Below, piece by piece: positions 1 to 9,995 of a DNA stretch of 64,000 nt (its first letter is position 1; the number at the start of each line of letters is the position of its first letter). Under the pieces are notes generated by a model. The model made no database searches, was not told the origin of the DNA, and saw only the letters and a list, made by a program, of their open reading frames with translations. This stretch comes from Pseudoalteromonas sp. R3 (GTDB taxonomy: Bacteria > Pseudomonadota > Gammaproteobacteria > Enterobacterales > Alteromonadaceae), in the NCBI RefSeq assembly GCF_004014715.1, contig NZ_CP034835.1:2418001-2482000 (forward strand), read 5' to 3'. A program made the translations under genes and the position numbers.

Positions 1-1
1 G

Positions 2-2938
2 GAGTCAACCAGTACCAGCTCCGGCACAACCACTATCACTGTCACCTTCGAAATTGGCACCGATATTGATCAGGCCGCGGTCGACGTCAACAATCGCGTC
101 AAACAGGTTGAAGCGCGTTTGCCGGAAGAAACTCGCCGCCAGGGCGTCGTGGTGGCGAAAGGCTCCTCCAGTTTCTTACAGGTTCATGCGTTTTATTCGC
201 CTGACGGTACGCGTTCCAGTCTGTGGACGTCGAACTATGTGACTATGAATATTCTTGACCGCATTAAGCGTATTCCCGGTACCACCAGCGTACAAATTTT
301 TGGTGCCAAAGATTACGCCATGCGAGTGTGGATCCGCCCTGATTTAATGAGTCAGCTGGGTGTGACGGTCGAAGAGATCACCGCAGCCATCCGTGAACAA
401 AACTCACAGTATGCAGCAGGAACCATCGGCGCCACGCCAACCAGCAGCCATCCGCAGGAGCTGGTGTACAGTGTGACTGCCAAAGGTCGTTTGTCTACGC
501 CTGAAGAATTTGAGGCGATTATTATCCGCGCCAACCCGGATGGCTCAACCCTGCGCCTTAAAGATGTTGCGCGTGTCGAGCTGGGCTCAAAAGATTACAA
601 CTTTGCCGGTACTTTTAACGGTAAAGAGGCGGTATTACTGGGTGTTTTCCTGCAACCTGGTGCCAATGCACTGGATGTAGCGAACGAAGTAGAATCTGTG
701 ATTGCTGAGCTACGTCAGCAATTTCCGGTCGGACTTGACCACGGTATTCCATACGACACAACCCGCTTTGTAGAGGTGTCCATTCGCGAAGTACTAATCA
801 CGCTGGTTGAAGCCATGGTGCTGGTATTTTTAGTGGTATACCTGTTCTTGCAAAACTGGCGCGCAACATTAATTCCGACTCTCGCAGTCCCGGTTTCATT
901 ATTGGGCACTTTTGCCGGCCTGTATATGCTTGGTTACTCCATCAATACCCTGACACTCTTTGGCATGGTGTTGTCTATTGGTATCGTGGTCGACGATGCT
1001 ATCGTGGTGCTGGAAAACGTCGAGCGGATCATGCACGAACAACACCTGAATGCTCGTGAAGCAGCTATTAAGGCAATGCAGGAAGTTAGCGGCCCGGTGG
1101 TCGCAATTGTACTGGTATTGTGTTCAGTGTTCGTCCCTATCGCATTTTTGGGTGGATTAACCGGTGAGTTATTTCGACAATTCGCCATCACCATCTCGAT
1201 TTCGGTGAGCCTGTCGGGTGTAGTCGCACTGACTATGACACCCGCGTTGTGCGTAATGATCCTCAAACATGAGCACAAACAAACTGCAGGTTTCTTCTTG
1301 TGGTTCAATAACTGGTTCCAGCGCGTCACTGGCCGGTATGTCGGCTCCGTGAGCTTTATGATCCGTCGTGGCCTGCTTGGACTAGTACTCATGGCCTCCA
1401 TGGTTGGCGCAACCGTTTTCATCTGGCAAAAAACGCCGGGGTCTTTGGTTCCGGATGAAGATCAAGGCTTTTATATTGCCGCAGTGTTCCTGCCTGATGG
1501 CTCATCACTTGAACGCACCGCTGCAGTTGTTGAAGAAGTGGTTGCAGCTGCTCAGTCTAACCCGGCCAATGAAAACGTAGTAGCCTTTACCGGTTTTGAC
1601 TTTATCGGTGGTGGTTACAAAAACAGCGCGGCGACCCTGTTCATTACCCAGAAACACTGGGATGAGCGCGAAATCGATACTAAATCTCTGGTTGGTGAGC
1701 TGTTTATGAAGACCGCCGGGATCAACGAAGCGCTGGTACTGGCCTTCAACCCTCCAGCGATTTTTGGCCTGGGTACCACCGGCGGCTTTGAGGTATACCT
1801 GCAAAATAAAGCAGGTACCGACCCTGAGCGCCTCAAACAAGGCATGCAGATGCTAATGGGCGAAGCGCAAAAGAGCCCAGTTCTGGCCGGCATTCAGACG
1901 CTTTGGCGACCAGATGCACCGCAGCTGAAAGTTCATATGGACAGAGAGCAGGCACGTGCGATGGGCGTGAACATCAACTCGGCGTTCAACGCACTTGCCG
2001 CTAACCTGGGTAATTACTATGTCAATGACTTTAATAAGTTTGGCCGTGCGTGGCAGGTACTATTGTCAGCCGAAGCTGAGTTCCGTATGTCACCCGAAGA
2101 CGTTGGCCGCATTTATGTGAAAAACAACCGAGGTGAAATGGTCCCTATCTCGGCGTTCACTGACATTGAATACAGCCGGGGTCCGGAAACCCTGCAAAGG
2201 TACAATAACTTGTCGGCCGTTAAGCTGATGGGTAATGCCGCGCCCGGTTACAGCTCTGGCCAGGCCATTGCTGAGTTTGAGCGAATCGCTAAGCAAGTTT
2301 TGCCACCGGATATGACTTTTGAGTGGACAGCATCCGCGTATCAGGAAAAGCGCAGCTCAGGCACAACCGGTCTGGCACTGGGGCTGGCCGTTGTGATGGT
2401 ATTTTTGATCCTGGCAGCGCTGTATGAACGTTGGTCACTGCCTATTTCTGTATTGCTGGCACTACCCTTTGGTACTTTTGGTGCGCTTATCTCAATCTGG
2501 GTTGCAGGTCTAACCAACGACGTTTACTTCCAGATTGGTCTGGTCACTTTGCTTGGCCTGGCCAGTAAAAATGCCATTCTGATCGTTGAGTACGCGCTGA
2601 TGAAGACACAGCAAGGCTGGAGCCCAGCTGCGGCCGCACTGGAAGCGGCAAGGTTGAGATTCCGCCCCATTATTATGACTTCACTGGCCTTTATTCTGGG
2701 CGTAGTACCGCTGGTACTGAGCTCAGGTGCAGGTGCGGGTGCACGTCATAGTGTCGGCACCGGGGTAATGGGTGGTATGCTTGCAGCCACTTTCCTGGCC
2801 GTATTCTTCCTGCCCCTATTCTTCTACTGGTTAACCGCAAGACGTGTGGCTGAGAAACGCTCCAAACACGAGCTGTGCGAAGAAATTGCGCAGCAACATA
2901 AAGCTGAGCGCGTAGATACTAAAGAAGATTTAGCCTAA
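2..2938 (+). CDS. RND (HAE1) multidrug efflux permease, 5' truncated by window
   Basis: Inner-membrane proton-driven pump of the AcrB/MexB family, working with a periplasmic adaptor and an outer-membrane channel. The reading frame is open from base 2, upstream of any usable start, and 978 residues are visible; AcrB-type proteins are about 1040-1050 aa, so roughly 65-75 N-terminal residues lie outside the window. The first visible residues match the AcrB porter domain (DIDQAAVDVNNRV). The proton-relay Asp pair is present in VVDDAIVVLEN, and the C-terminal relay Lys in ASKNAILIVEY. Two sets of transmembrane helices and two large periplasmic porter regions follow the usual order. The adaptor gene is expected just upstream. 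A perfect terminator hairpin follows. Substrate cannot be told from sequence. Confidence 0.95.
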   Translation, partial: ESTSTSSGTTTITVTFEIGTDIDQAAVDVNNRVKQVEARLPEETRRQGVVVAKGSSSFLQVHAFYSPDGTRSSLWTSNYVTMNILDRIKRIPGTTSVQIFGAKDYAMRVWIRPDLMSQLGVTVEEITAAIREQNSQYAAGTIGATPTSSHPQELVYSVTAKGRLSTPEEFEAIIIRANPDGSTLRLKDVARVELGSKDYNFAGTFNGKEAVLLGVFLQPGANALDVANEVESVIAELRQQFPVGLDHGIPYDTTRFVEVSIREVLITLVEAMVLVFLVVYLFLQNWRATLIPTLAVPVSLLGTFAGLYMLGYSINTLTLFGMVLSIGIVVDDAIVVLENVERIMHEQHLNAREAAIKAMQEVSGPVVAIVLVLCSVFVPIAFLGGLTGELFRQFAITISISVSLSGVVALTMTPALCVMILKHEHKQTAGFFLWFNNWFQRVTGRYVGSVSFMIRRGLLGLVLMASMVGATVFIWQKTPGSLVPDEDQGFYIAAVFLPDGSSLERTAAVVEEVVAAAQSNPANENVVAFTGFDFIGGGYKNSAATLFITQKHWDEREIDTKSLVGELFMKTAGINEALVLAFNPPAIFGLGTTGGFEVYLQNKAGTDPERLKQGMQMLMGEAQKSPVLAGIQTLWRPDAPQLKVHMDREQARAMGVNINSAFNALAANLGNYYVNDFNKFGRAWQVLLSAEAEFRMSPEDVGRIYVKNNRGEMVPISAFTDIEYSRGPETLQRYNNLSAVKLMGNAAPGYSSGQAIAEFERIAKQVLPPDMTFEWTASAYQEKRSSGTTGLALGLAVVMVFLILAALYERWSLPISVLLALPFGTFGALISIWVAGLTNDVYFQIGLVTLLGLASKNAILIVEYALMKTQQGWSPAAAALEAARLRFRPIIMTSLAFILGVVPLVLSSGAGAGARHSVGTGVMGGMLAATFLAVFFLPLFFYWLTARRVAEKRSKHELCEEIAQQHKAERVDTKEDLA

Positions 2939-2952
2939 GCTGCACAAAGCAT

Positions 2953-2988
2953 AAAAGCGCCGGTGACTCAAAGAGCACCGGCGCTTTT
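2953..2988. terminator. Bidirectional Rho-independent terminator between RND and DUF4340 genes
   Basis: Perfect 13 bp inverted repeat (AAAAGCGCCGGTG at 2953-2965, its complement at 2976-2988) with a 10 nt loop; A-run on the left and T-run on the right serve both converging genes. Confidence 0.9.
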
Positions 2989-3007
2989 GTTTATGCAGAC
3001 AAAAAGG

Positions 3008-3922
3008 TTAGTCTGACGTTTGCTCTAAAGCGCCTTGCTGAGGATTATCAGCAACCAACAGTTGCTCAGGGTCGCTTAAAGATTGCAGTGCCGCAAATTC
3101 GCTTTGGGACAATTTAAACCAGTAACCTTCAATACCCGCTTTGCGAACCCAATACTGGTCATCCTCCCGGGCCAGCTCATAACGAGACAAGATGTCGTTG
3201 TCACCGGCTTCAAAGCGGGCCACAACCTCCAAACTTGCCTGGCTCACAGCGCCAACACGCAAATTCTCAAGCGTCCTCAATGCCGCCTTCAGGCTGTCGG
3301 TATCCAATGAGTCGCTCAGCTCTTCACCCGCTTTGCGCAGCGTCCAGCTTTCCTCTCGTTTAATAAGCTGCAAGTCGCCAACACGGATCTGACTGACCTC
3401 ATCCAGAGACAGTAAGTCAGCTTCCAGCCAGCTATCAATTTCCGTGCTCAGATCATAGCGGTTTAGCTCCACCCGGTAGACCTCATCGTTCTTTCCCGGT
3501 CGAACATATACTTGCTTAAATGCCGGGGTATTACCAACATAGAGCTGCCCTGCGTCACCCAGGTCCAGTTTGAGTGCATAGTCGTCCTGCGCTACTTTAA
3601 AGCGCGTATGGCTTGCCTGGCTGGTGGTTTCAGGAAAACGCATAGACAAACGACTAAGCTGAGCTAGCACACGCTGGACTTTGCTCTGATCAACCGCAAG
3701 CTCCGGATGTGACTCTAGCGTCCAGTTATCGCCTGATTTGATCAAGGCAACACTTTGCTCAGCCTCCTCAGATTGAGTGCTCAGCGCTAACCGGGTAATA
3801 TCATTTTGTTGAACCTGCCAGGCGCTGGTAACGGCGCTGTCGCTGCCATCATTCAACCATAGCAACGCTGCCACGCCACTTTGCAACAACAGGCCAATGC
3901 CCAACCACATTATCACTTTCAT
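3008..3922 (-). CDS. DUF4340 domain protein of a Gld-type ABC transporter operon
   Basis: A 304 aa membrane-anchored protein: one N-terminal transmembrane segment (about residues 3-23) followed by a periplasmic beta-rich region typical of DUF4340. Proteins of this family usually sit last in operons with a GldA-like ATPase and a GldF/GldG-like permease, exactly as here. Its ATG directly follows the TAA of the upstream gene (no gap), so it is translationally coupled. The molecular role is unknown; an accessory function in an exporter linked to the cell surface is inferred from context only. Confidence 0.85.
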   Translation of the reverse strand: MKVIMWLGIGLLLQSGVAALLWLNDGSDSAVTSAWQVQQNDITRLALSTQSEEAEQSVALIKSGDNWTLESHPELAVDQSKVQRVLAQLSRLSMRFPETTSQASHTRFKVAQDDYALKLDLGDAGQLYVGNTPAFKQVYVRPGKNDEVYRVELNRYDLSTEIDSWLEADLLSLDEVSQIRVGDLQLIKREESWTLRKAGEELSDSLDTDSLKAALRTLENLRVGAVSQASLEVVARFEAGDNDILSRYELAREDDQYWVRKAGIEGYWFKLSQSEFAALQSLSDPEQLLVADNPQQGALEQTSD

Positions 3923-6801
3923 TTAACGTGCCTCCTCTGGCGTAAAAGCAGACTGGTGGCGCGCCAGGCGTCTGGTGCGACGCACTTTAGCCACCAATGC
4001 AATGATCAGGATAAGACTTGCAACCGCACCATAGTTAAACAATTCGATGTGCATTGCAGTTTTCTCAGTAAGCGGCGGTAATGTCCGGTTAAAATGACCT
4101 CGTGCCCGGATCCCCAGCAAACCATCGTCTTCCAAAGCCCAGTCGAGGGTATTTTGTAACAGCGCCAGGTTATTAAGCGAGGCAGACTGATTGGTGCTGC
4201 CAATCAATCCGAGTACCTGATCGCTAAACATCGCATTACTACTGAACACGATTAATCGGGTTTTTTCTGGCGAGTGCCGAACCATTTGATCAATCTGCAA
4301 CTCAGTTTGTTCTGCTTCACTGCTTTCGGTTTGCTCTTCGCCCTCATCAGCACGGTTTGTTGAGGGCTTATCGGCAAAGTAGGAAGTAAAACGACCCTCT
4401 ATGACGGCAGCTATATCGAATTGTGTGCGCTGAGAGCTTTGCGGATAACTCACCTCTCCCTGAGTATTGAAACTCGGCATCACATCCAGTTGTGTTGTCT
4501 GCCAGGCCTGTTCAGAACTACGTAACAGAGGTTCAAAGTTGTTTTCGCCCTGATAGTCAATACCCGAAGACCAGGGCACTGTAACCTGGGCAAGCCCACG
4601 GGTGATCAGGCTTTGTTTGTTCAGCCCCTCTGCGCGGACATCCACAAAGTAAGGATATTCCAGCATCTGAATTTCCTGAAACTGCAAGCCGCCAACGCTG
4701 CGCGTCACAGGTATCGGAAATGCGCCATGTTGCTCGTCCAGGATCACCTGCTTTGGTATATTCACGCCATGATGCGCCAGCCAAGCTTGCAGGCCGCTGT
4801 TGTGCTCAGTAAGGTTCAGGCTGCGGCCACTGAGATTAATCTGATAAGGCGACGTTGCAGCAACGACCGTTCCGCCACGCATCATAAACTGGTCTACCGC
4901 AAACAATGCTTGCTCATCCAGAGACTCAGGCGCCAGCAACAATAACAGATCGGCACTGTCATCAACATGGCCATCCGACAAGTCTTCCCGTTTCACATTG
5001 GCCTGCTGGGCCAGCAAACGCTCAACCTGACTAAAGGCACTTTGCCCGTATCGACCCGGTGATGACATGGCATCCGGCATTACCAGCGCAATGTGTTTAT
5101 TAAGACCCTGTGCAAACTTCTCCACCGCAGCGTCAAAGCTGCGCTCAAACGCCTCAATACTGAAGTCTTCCAACGCCAGTTGCACTACCTGCTCGTCATT
5201 TTCGAGTGTCAGATAAAATAAAACTCTTCGCCGGATAACAAACCAGCTCGCATTGGCATCATCCCCAGCTCTTCAGCCAGATGCTGTGCAAGCGCGCTGT
5301 CTTCAGCCGGATCCTGATAGTTAACGCTGAGCTTGCCATTCGCGTCAGCCTCATACGTCGTCATTACCTGCCTGATATCCTCAAGCAGAGAATTGAGCTG
5401 CTCGGGTAGCACTTGCGTGGCAGATACATAGGCATTGAAGGTCAGCGGTTTATCCACCATATCGAATATCTGGCCTTCAGCGCGGTAATCTTCAAGCACG
5501 GATTTAATGGTGCGGGTCAGGTCATACTCCGGGTTTCTGAGCACCACATCCAGGTCGCTCTCACCACGGGCATTAACCTCAATTAAGTCTCTAAAACCAA
5601 GTACCTGGTACTGATCCCCATATTTGACCAATATATCAAAATAGGAACTGACTATTGCAGACTGATAACGGTCTTCAACCTGGAACGGCATTGCCCGGAT
5701 CCCATATTCACGGTTGGCTTGTTCTTCCAGCTGCGGATTTTGCTGTGGGTCTATAAACTCTGCCCGCACTTTGCCTGCACCTGCCACTTCATATTCAGCG
5801 ATCAGATCTCGCATTTGTGGTACCAGCGGCGCCAGCAAAGGATGGGTTTTTGCAGAGAAATAACCACGGATCAACAAGGGCTCTTCTAACTGCTGTAAAT
5901 AGCGTTTTGTCTGGGTCGAAATGGAGTATTGCTGCCCCTGTGTGGTGTCAACGCGCAAATAAGGCAGCTTGTATAACCACAGGTTTGCAAATAGCAAGTT
6001 GGCGACAGCAAAAGTGACTCCCAAATGCCAGTGTTTATGATGAGCTTTGACGGGTTTATCCACCCAGCGGGCGCGCTCCAAAGCGAACACATTGAGTAGC
6101 AAAAAGACTAGGATCAGCGACAAATAATAATACAGATCTCTTAAATCCACTACACCCCGGGCAATAGATTCAAAGCGACTACCCGTTCCGAACAAGCGCA
6201 TAACTTCCGCAATCTGGTGGCCAAAAAACCCGGTTAGCCCCTCACTACCAATCACATATAAGAGTACACAGATACATGTGGCAAGCATAAAACTGATGAT
6301 CGGGTTATCCGTTCTGGCGGAGACAAATAAGCCTATACTGAGATACACACTGCCCAGTAATAAGGTTGCCAGATAGCCCGACCAGACCGGGCCCCAGTCC
6401 AGTTCAGCCAAAAATGAGACACTCAATGGCACCACCAAAGTGATGGCTAAAGCCAGTAGCAGCAACAGCACACAGGCAATAAATTTGCCCAATACAAATT
6501 GCCACAACCCAAGTGGCTGGGTGTAAACAAACTCCAGCGTACCGGAGCGACGCTCATCACTCCATAGGCGCATGGTAAAGGCCGATGACAAAAAGATCAT
6601 CAGTACCGGTAACCACTCAAACAAAGGTCTGATATCCGCAATATTGCGGGCAAAAAAAGCCTCAGCCCAGAAGAAAGTAAACAGGGCCACACCACCAAAA
6701 ACCAATAAGAACAGATATGCCAGTGGTGACGAAAATACCAGCCACAGTTCTTTAGCGGCAATTGTCCAGCACAGCCTCAATGGCGTTACATTATGCTGCA
6801 T
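3923..6801 (-). CDS. ABC-2 permease/GldG fusion, split by a one-base frameshift
   Basis: Membrane component of a Gld-type ABC exporter. The N-terminal half has an ABC-2 permease with about six helices (residues 1-245). A further helix follows, then a GldG-type periplasmic region (ABC_transp_aux), and a C-terminal helix plus Arg-rich tail. The reading frame breaks at 5209-5218: the first part ends FYFI then TGA, while the second frame continues as LTLENDEQVVQLALED. Inserting one base in the AAAA run at 5215-5218 gives 2880 nt, a 959 aa protein, which is the normal size of this fusion in gammaproteobacteria. Start chosen at 6801 because AAGGAGG lies 7 nt upstream; it overlaps the ATPase end by 11 bp. 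See findings for error versus slippage. Confidence 0.85.
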
Positions 6802-7732
6802 GGCTTGCCTCCTTCTGACCATATTCGCTAAATAGGGTTTCCAGATCCCGGTTTACCTGCCCGACTTCGAAAACTCGGAGTCCACAATGTACCAACTTTT
6901 GAATCAGTTCAGCACACACGTTTGAGTGCTCCGCCTCAGGCATAAGATCGAGATGATACGTATGATAATCGCCAGTGTGTGAGACCAGATTGAAACGCCG
7001 CACGCCACTTAGACGAGAAACAAACCCAAGCTGTGCTGGAGCTGCATCGCAACATAGCGCCACCTGAGTACTATTTTTTATCTCGCTCAGTGGTTTATCG
7101 AGCTGAATTTCTCCTTTGCTCAGCAATATCACACGGTCACACAAGGCCTCGACTTCCTGCATGATATGGGTCGATAATATGACAGTCGCCCGTTTAGCTA
7201 CTTCCTTAATCAGGTGCCTCATCTGCTGTGTTTGTTGCGGATCCAGACCATTGGTTGGTTCATCCAGGATCAGCAGGCGTGGCTCACCAAGCAGGGCCTG
7301 CGCCACCCCGACCCTTTGTTTGTAACCACGTGACAAAGATGAGATTGAGGAAAATAAACGGGTTTCAAGTGCGGTTGCGCCGACGGCTTGCTTTATCTGT
7401 TGGTTCTTGTTCCTGCCCTGCAACCCTTTTAGACTGGCTGCAAAATCCAGATAATCAGCCACTATCATATCCGGATAGACTGGCAAACTTTCGGGCAGGT
7501 AGCCCAGTTTTGCCTGAAACGCCCTAGAGTTTTTGGCCAGATTGATGCCATCTAGCGCGACCTCCCCGTCATCCGGCTCCAGATAACCTGAGAGCATTTT
7601 CATTATGGTGGTTTTACCTGCGCCATTGTGGCCAAGCAAGCCCACTATCTGACCAGGTTCAATGTCAAAGCTGACATTGTTGACAGCAATAAAATTCCCG
7701 TAGCGACGGGATAAATCACGCACCGTAAGCAT
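6791..7732 (-). CDS. ABC transporter ATP-binding protein (GldA-like)
   Basis: Nucleotide-binding subunit powering the adjacent Gld-type permease, 313 aa. All ATPase motifs are visible: Walker A GHNGAGKTT, signature LSRGYKQR, Walker B LLILDEPTNGLDP, switch His in LSTHIMQEVE. The C-terminal 90 residues form the extension common in ABC-2 type exporter ATPases. I chose the ATG at 7732 since TAGGAGG precedes it by 5 nt; the open frame extends 39 codons further with no RBS. First gene of the leftward operon ATPase, permease/GldG, DUF4340. Confidence 0.93.
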   Translation of the reverse strand: MLTVRDLSRRYGNFIAVNNVSFDIEPGQIVGLLGHNGAGKTTIMKMLSGYLEPDDGEVALDGINLAKNSRAFQAKLGYLPESLPVYPDMIVADYLDFAASLKGLQGRNKNQQIKQAVGATALETRLFSSISSLSRGYKQRVGVAQALLGEPRLLILDEPTNGLDPQQTQQMRHLIKEVAKRATVILSTHIMQEVEALCDRVILLSKGEIQLDKPLSEIKNSTQVALCCDAAPAQLGFVSRLSGVRRFNLVSHTGDYHTYHLDLMPEAEHSNVCAELIQKLVHCGLRVFEVGQVNRDLETLFSEYGQKEASHAA

Positions 7733-8058
7733 TTGGCCTCCTAATACAAAGCTATTGAGATGAAAGTGATTTGTTGTATTTGTTGGCGTTTCTGAGCACA
7801 GTCTGAAGAGGCTGGCTCGTCGAGACGCCAAATTTGCATATAGGGTCATTGAAGAAGCAATTCAAGTTGTAATTGCACCTTTTTCGGTGACGCATAATGT
7901 TCTGTTAGCCTTTAGTCTAATTTCATGTCATTTCGTCGGCTCTGGCTTGCAATGGGACAAACTTTACTATTTCTTTGAGTTATAGCTTATTACGTTTTAA
8001 GCACCTTTAGTGATTTCATGGGTGTGCCGCAGGCAATGACAACAACAAGGAAAAGATC

Positions 8059-9762
8059 ATGACAACATCAGCAATCAAGCCAACCCTCAGCTATCATCGT
8101 GGCGTCTCTGACAGGCCTTTACTTGAGCAAACCATCGGCGGCTATCTGGAGCGCATTGTCGAGCAGTTTGGGGAGCGTGAAGCGATTGTTGTCTGCCATC
8201 AGCAACATCGCCTTAACTACCGTGAATACCTGACTCGTATTGACGAGCTGGCTGCTGCGCTATTGCACTGCGGGATCCAGCCAGGCGACAGAGTTGGGCT
8301 TTGGTCACCCAATAATCTTGAATGGTCGCTGGTGCAATTTGCCACCGCACGGATCGGTGCCATTATGGTGTGTCTGAACCCGGCTTACCGCCCTGCCGAA
8401 CTGGAATTTGCGCTCAATAATGCCGGCTGCAAAATGCTCATTATGGCCTCCCAATTCAAACATAGTAACTATGTCGATATGCTCAAAGAACTTGCCCCGG
8501 GCCTGGAAGATTGCTCTTTTGGAGATCTGTACGCTCCCAGACTACCAGATCTGACCCATGTTGTGGTTATTCCACAAACTGGAGAAGTGGTCCCGGCAGG
8601 ACTGTTTGATTTCAACCAGTTGCTTACACTCGCCTCAGAACAAGATTATGACGCCCTGCGCACTATCGGACCCAGACTAAACCCTACCGACGCCATCAAT
8701 ATCCAGTTTACCTCAGGAACAACCGGCAACCCCAAAGGCGCAACGTTAACTCACCGAAATATTCTCAACAATGCTAACCTGGTCGCGCAGACTATGCAGC
8801 TGACAGAACAAGATAAACTTTGCATCCCGGTGCCCCTATATCACTGCTTTGGCATGGTGCTGGGCAATTTAGTATGTCTTAGTCAGGGGGCCTGTGCGGT
8901 CTTCCCAAATGACGCTTTTGATCCGCTTTTGACACTACAAACTGTCGAGGCAGAGCAATGTACTGCATTACATGGCGTACCGACCATGTTTATCGCGCAG
9001 CTGGAGCATGAGCAATTCAATCAGTTCGACCTGAGCTCTCTCAGAACAGGCGTTATGGCGGGTGCCACCTGCCCGGAAAAGGTGATGCGTGATGTTCAGA
9101 GCAAAATGCATATGACCGACGTCTTAATTGGCTATGGCCAGACTGAATGCAGCCCTATTAACCATATTACTGACGTGTCAGCCCCTTTGATAAAACGGGT
9201 CACAACAGTCGGTCGAGCCATTGCCCATACAGAGGTGAAAATCATTGATGAAAGTGGCGAGCTTACCCCCAAAGGAGTACCAGGTGAAGTCTGTGCTCGC
9301 GGATACAGTGTTATGTTGGGCTATTGGCAAGATGACACGAAAACTCAGGCAACCATAGACGCTGACGGCTGGTTACACTCGGGCGATCTGGGTGTGATGG
9401 ATGACGAAGGTTATGTCGCCATTGTCGGGCGCATCAAAGACATGATCATCCGCGGCGGCGAAAACATCTACCCACGAGAGATAGAAGAAGTATTGTATCA
9501 TCATCCCGACATTCAAGATGCCGCTGTATTTGGGATCCATGATGAAAAGTACGGTGAGGAAGTGTGTGCCTGGCTACAGCTCAAGCCGGAACATTATGTC
9601 GATGAAGAAGCTGTGCGGGATTACCTAAAAGACAAACTCTCCTATTTTAAAGTTCCTAAACACATACGTATTGTCGACACTTACCCTATGACAGTCACCG
9701 GAAAACTACAAAAATTTAAAATGCGCGAAGCGATGGAAAAATCTCTCAGTGAACTTGCATAA
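8059..9762 (+). CDS. AMP-binding acyl-CoA synthetase (ACSF2-like medium-chain type)
   Basis: Activates a carboxylic (probably fatty) acid to its CoA thioester through an acyl-adenylate. The 567 aa match the family length. Visible motifs: P-loop FTSGTTGNPKGATLTH, A5 region GYGQTECSP, A8 hinge GRIKDMIIRGGENIYP, and the C-terminal catalytic Lys in TVTGKLQKFKMRE. The overall pattern (PLYHCFGMVLG, GVPTMF) resembles ACSF2-type medium-chain ligases more than FadD. Start supported by AAGGAAAAG 4-10 nt upstream. It stands alone, divergent from the ABC operon; substrate is not determinable here. Confidence 0.9.
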   Translation: MTTSAIKPTLSYHRGVSDRPLLEQTIGGYLERIVEQFGEREAIVVCHQQHRLNYREYLTRIDELAAALLHCGIQPGDRVGLWSPNNLEWSLVQFATARIGAIMVCLNPAYRPAELEFALNNAGCKMLIMASQFKHSNYVDMLKELAPGLEDCSFGDLYAPRLPDLTHVVVIPQTGEVVPAGLFDFNQLLTLASEQDYDALRTIGPRLNPTDAINIQFTSGTTGNPKGATLTHRNILNNANLVAQTMQLTEQDKLCIPVPLYHCFGMVLGNLVCLSQGACAVFPNDAFDPLLTLQTVEAEQCTALHGVPTMFIAQLEHEQFNQFDLSSLRTGVMAGATCPEKVMRDVQSKMHMTDVLIGYGQTECSPINHITDVSAPLIKRVTTVGRAIAHTEVKIIDESGELTPKGVPGEVCARGYSVMLGYWQDDTKTQATIDADGWLHSGDLGVMDDEGYVAIVGRIKDMIIRGGENIYPREIEEVLYHHPDIQDAAVFGIHDEKYGEEVCAWLQLKPEHYVDEEAVRDYLKDKLSYFKVPKHIRIVDTYPMTVTGKLQKFKMREAMEKSLSELA

Positions 9763-9764
9763 GT

Positions 9765-9784
9765 AAGGGCGACACGTCGCCCTT
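9765..9784 (+). terminator. Hairpin after acyl-CoA synthetase gene
   Basis: AAGGGCGA / TCGCCCTT stem with a 4 nt loop starting 3 nt after the stop codon. There is no T-run, so it may be a weak terminator or an mRNA-stabilising hairpin. Confidence 0.5.
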
Positions 9785-9995
9785 CACCAACGAGCAATAC
9801 ACGCCTGATAACTGAAGCTCAGCCATTTTCAGGCACCTTATTGGTTAAAGTAAAAGGGTTTTTGAATAAAAAAGACTTACTCACACAATAAAATTTTAAC
9901 AGCATAAACAGCTAAATACATAGAAATCGTTCACAAATTCAACTAGCCTATTAACACGAGCTCCACTTTTAAAGTATTTTTCATGGTTGCCAATC

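Noticed and set aside
934..1422. 162 aa minus-strand ORF within the RND gene
   Set aside because: Low-complexity Ser/Thr-rich shadow frame.
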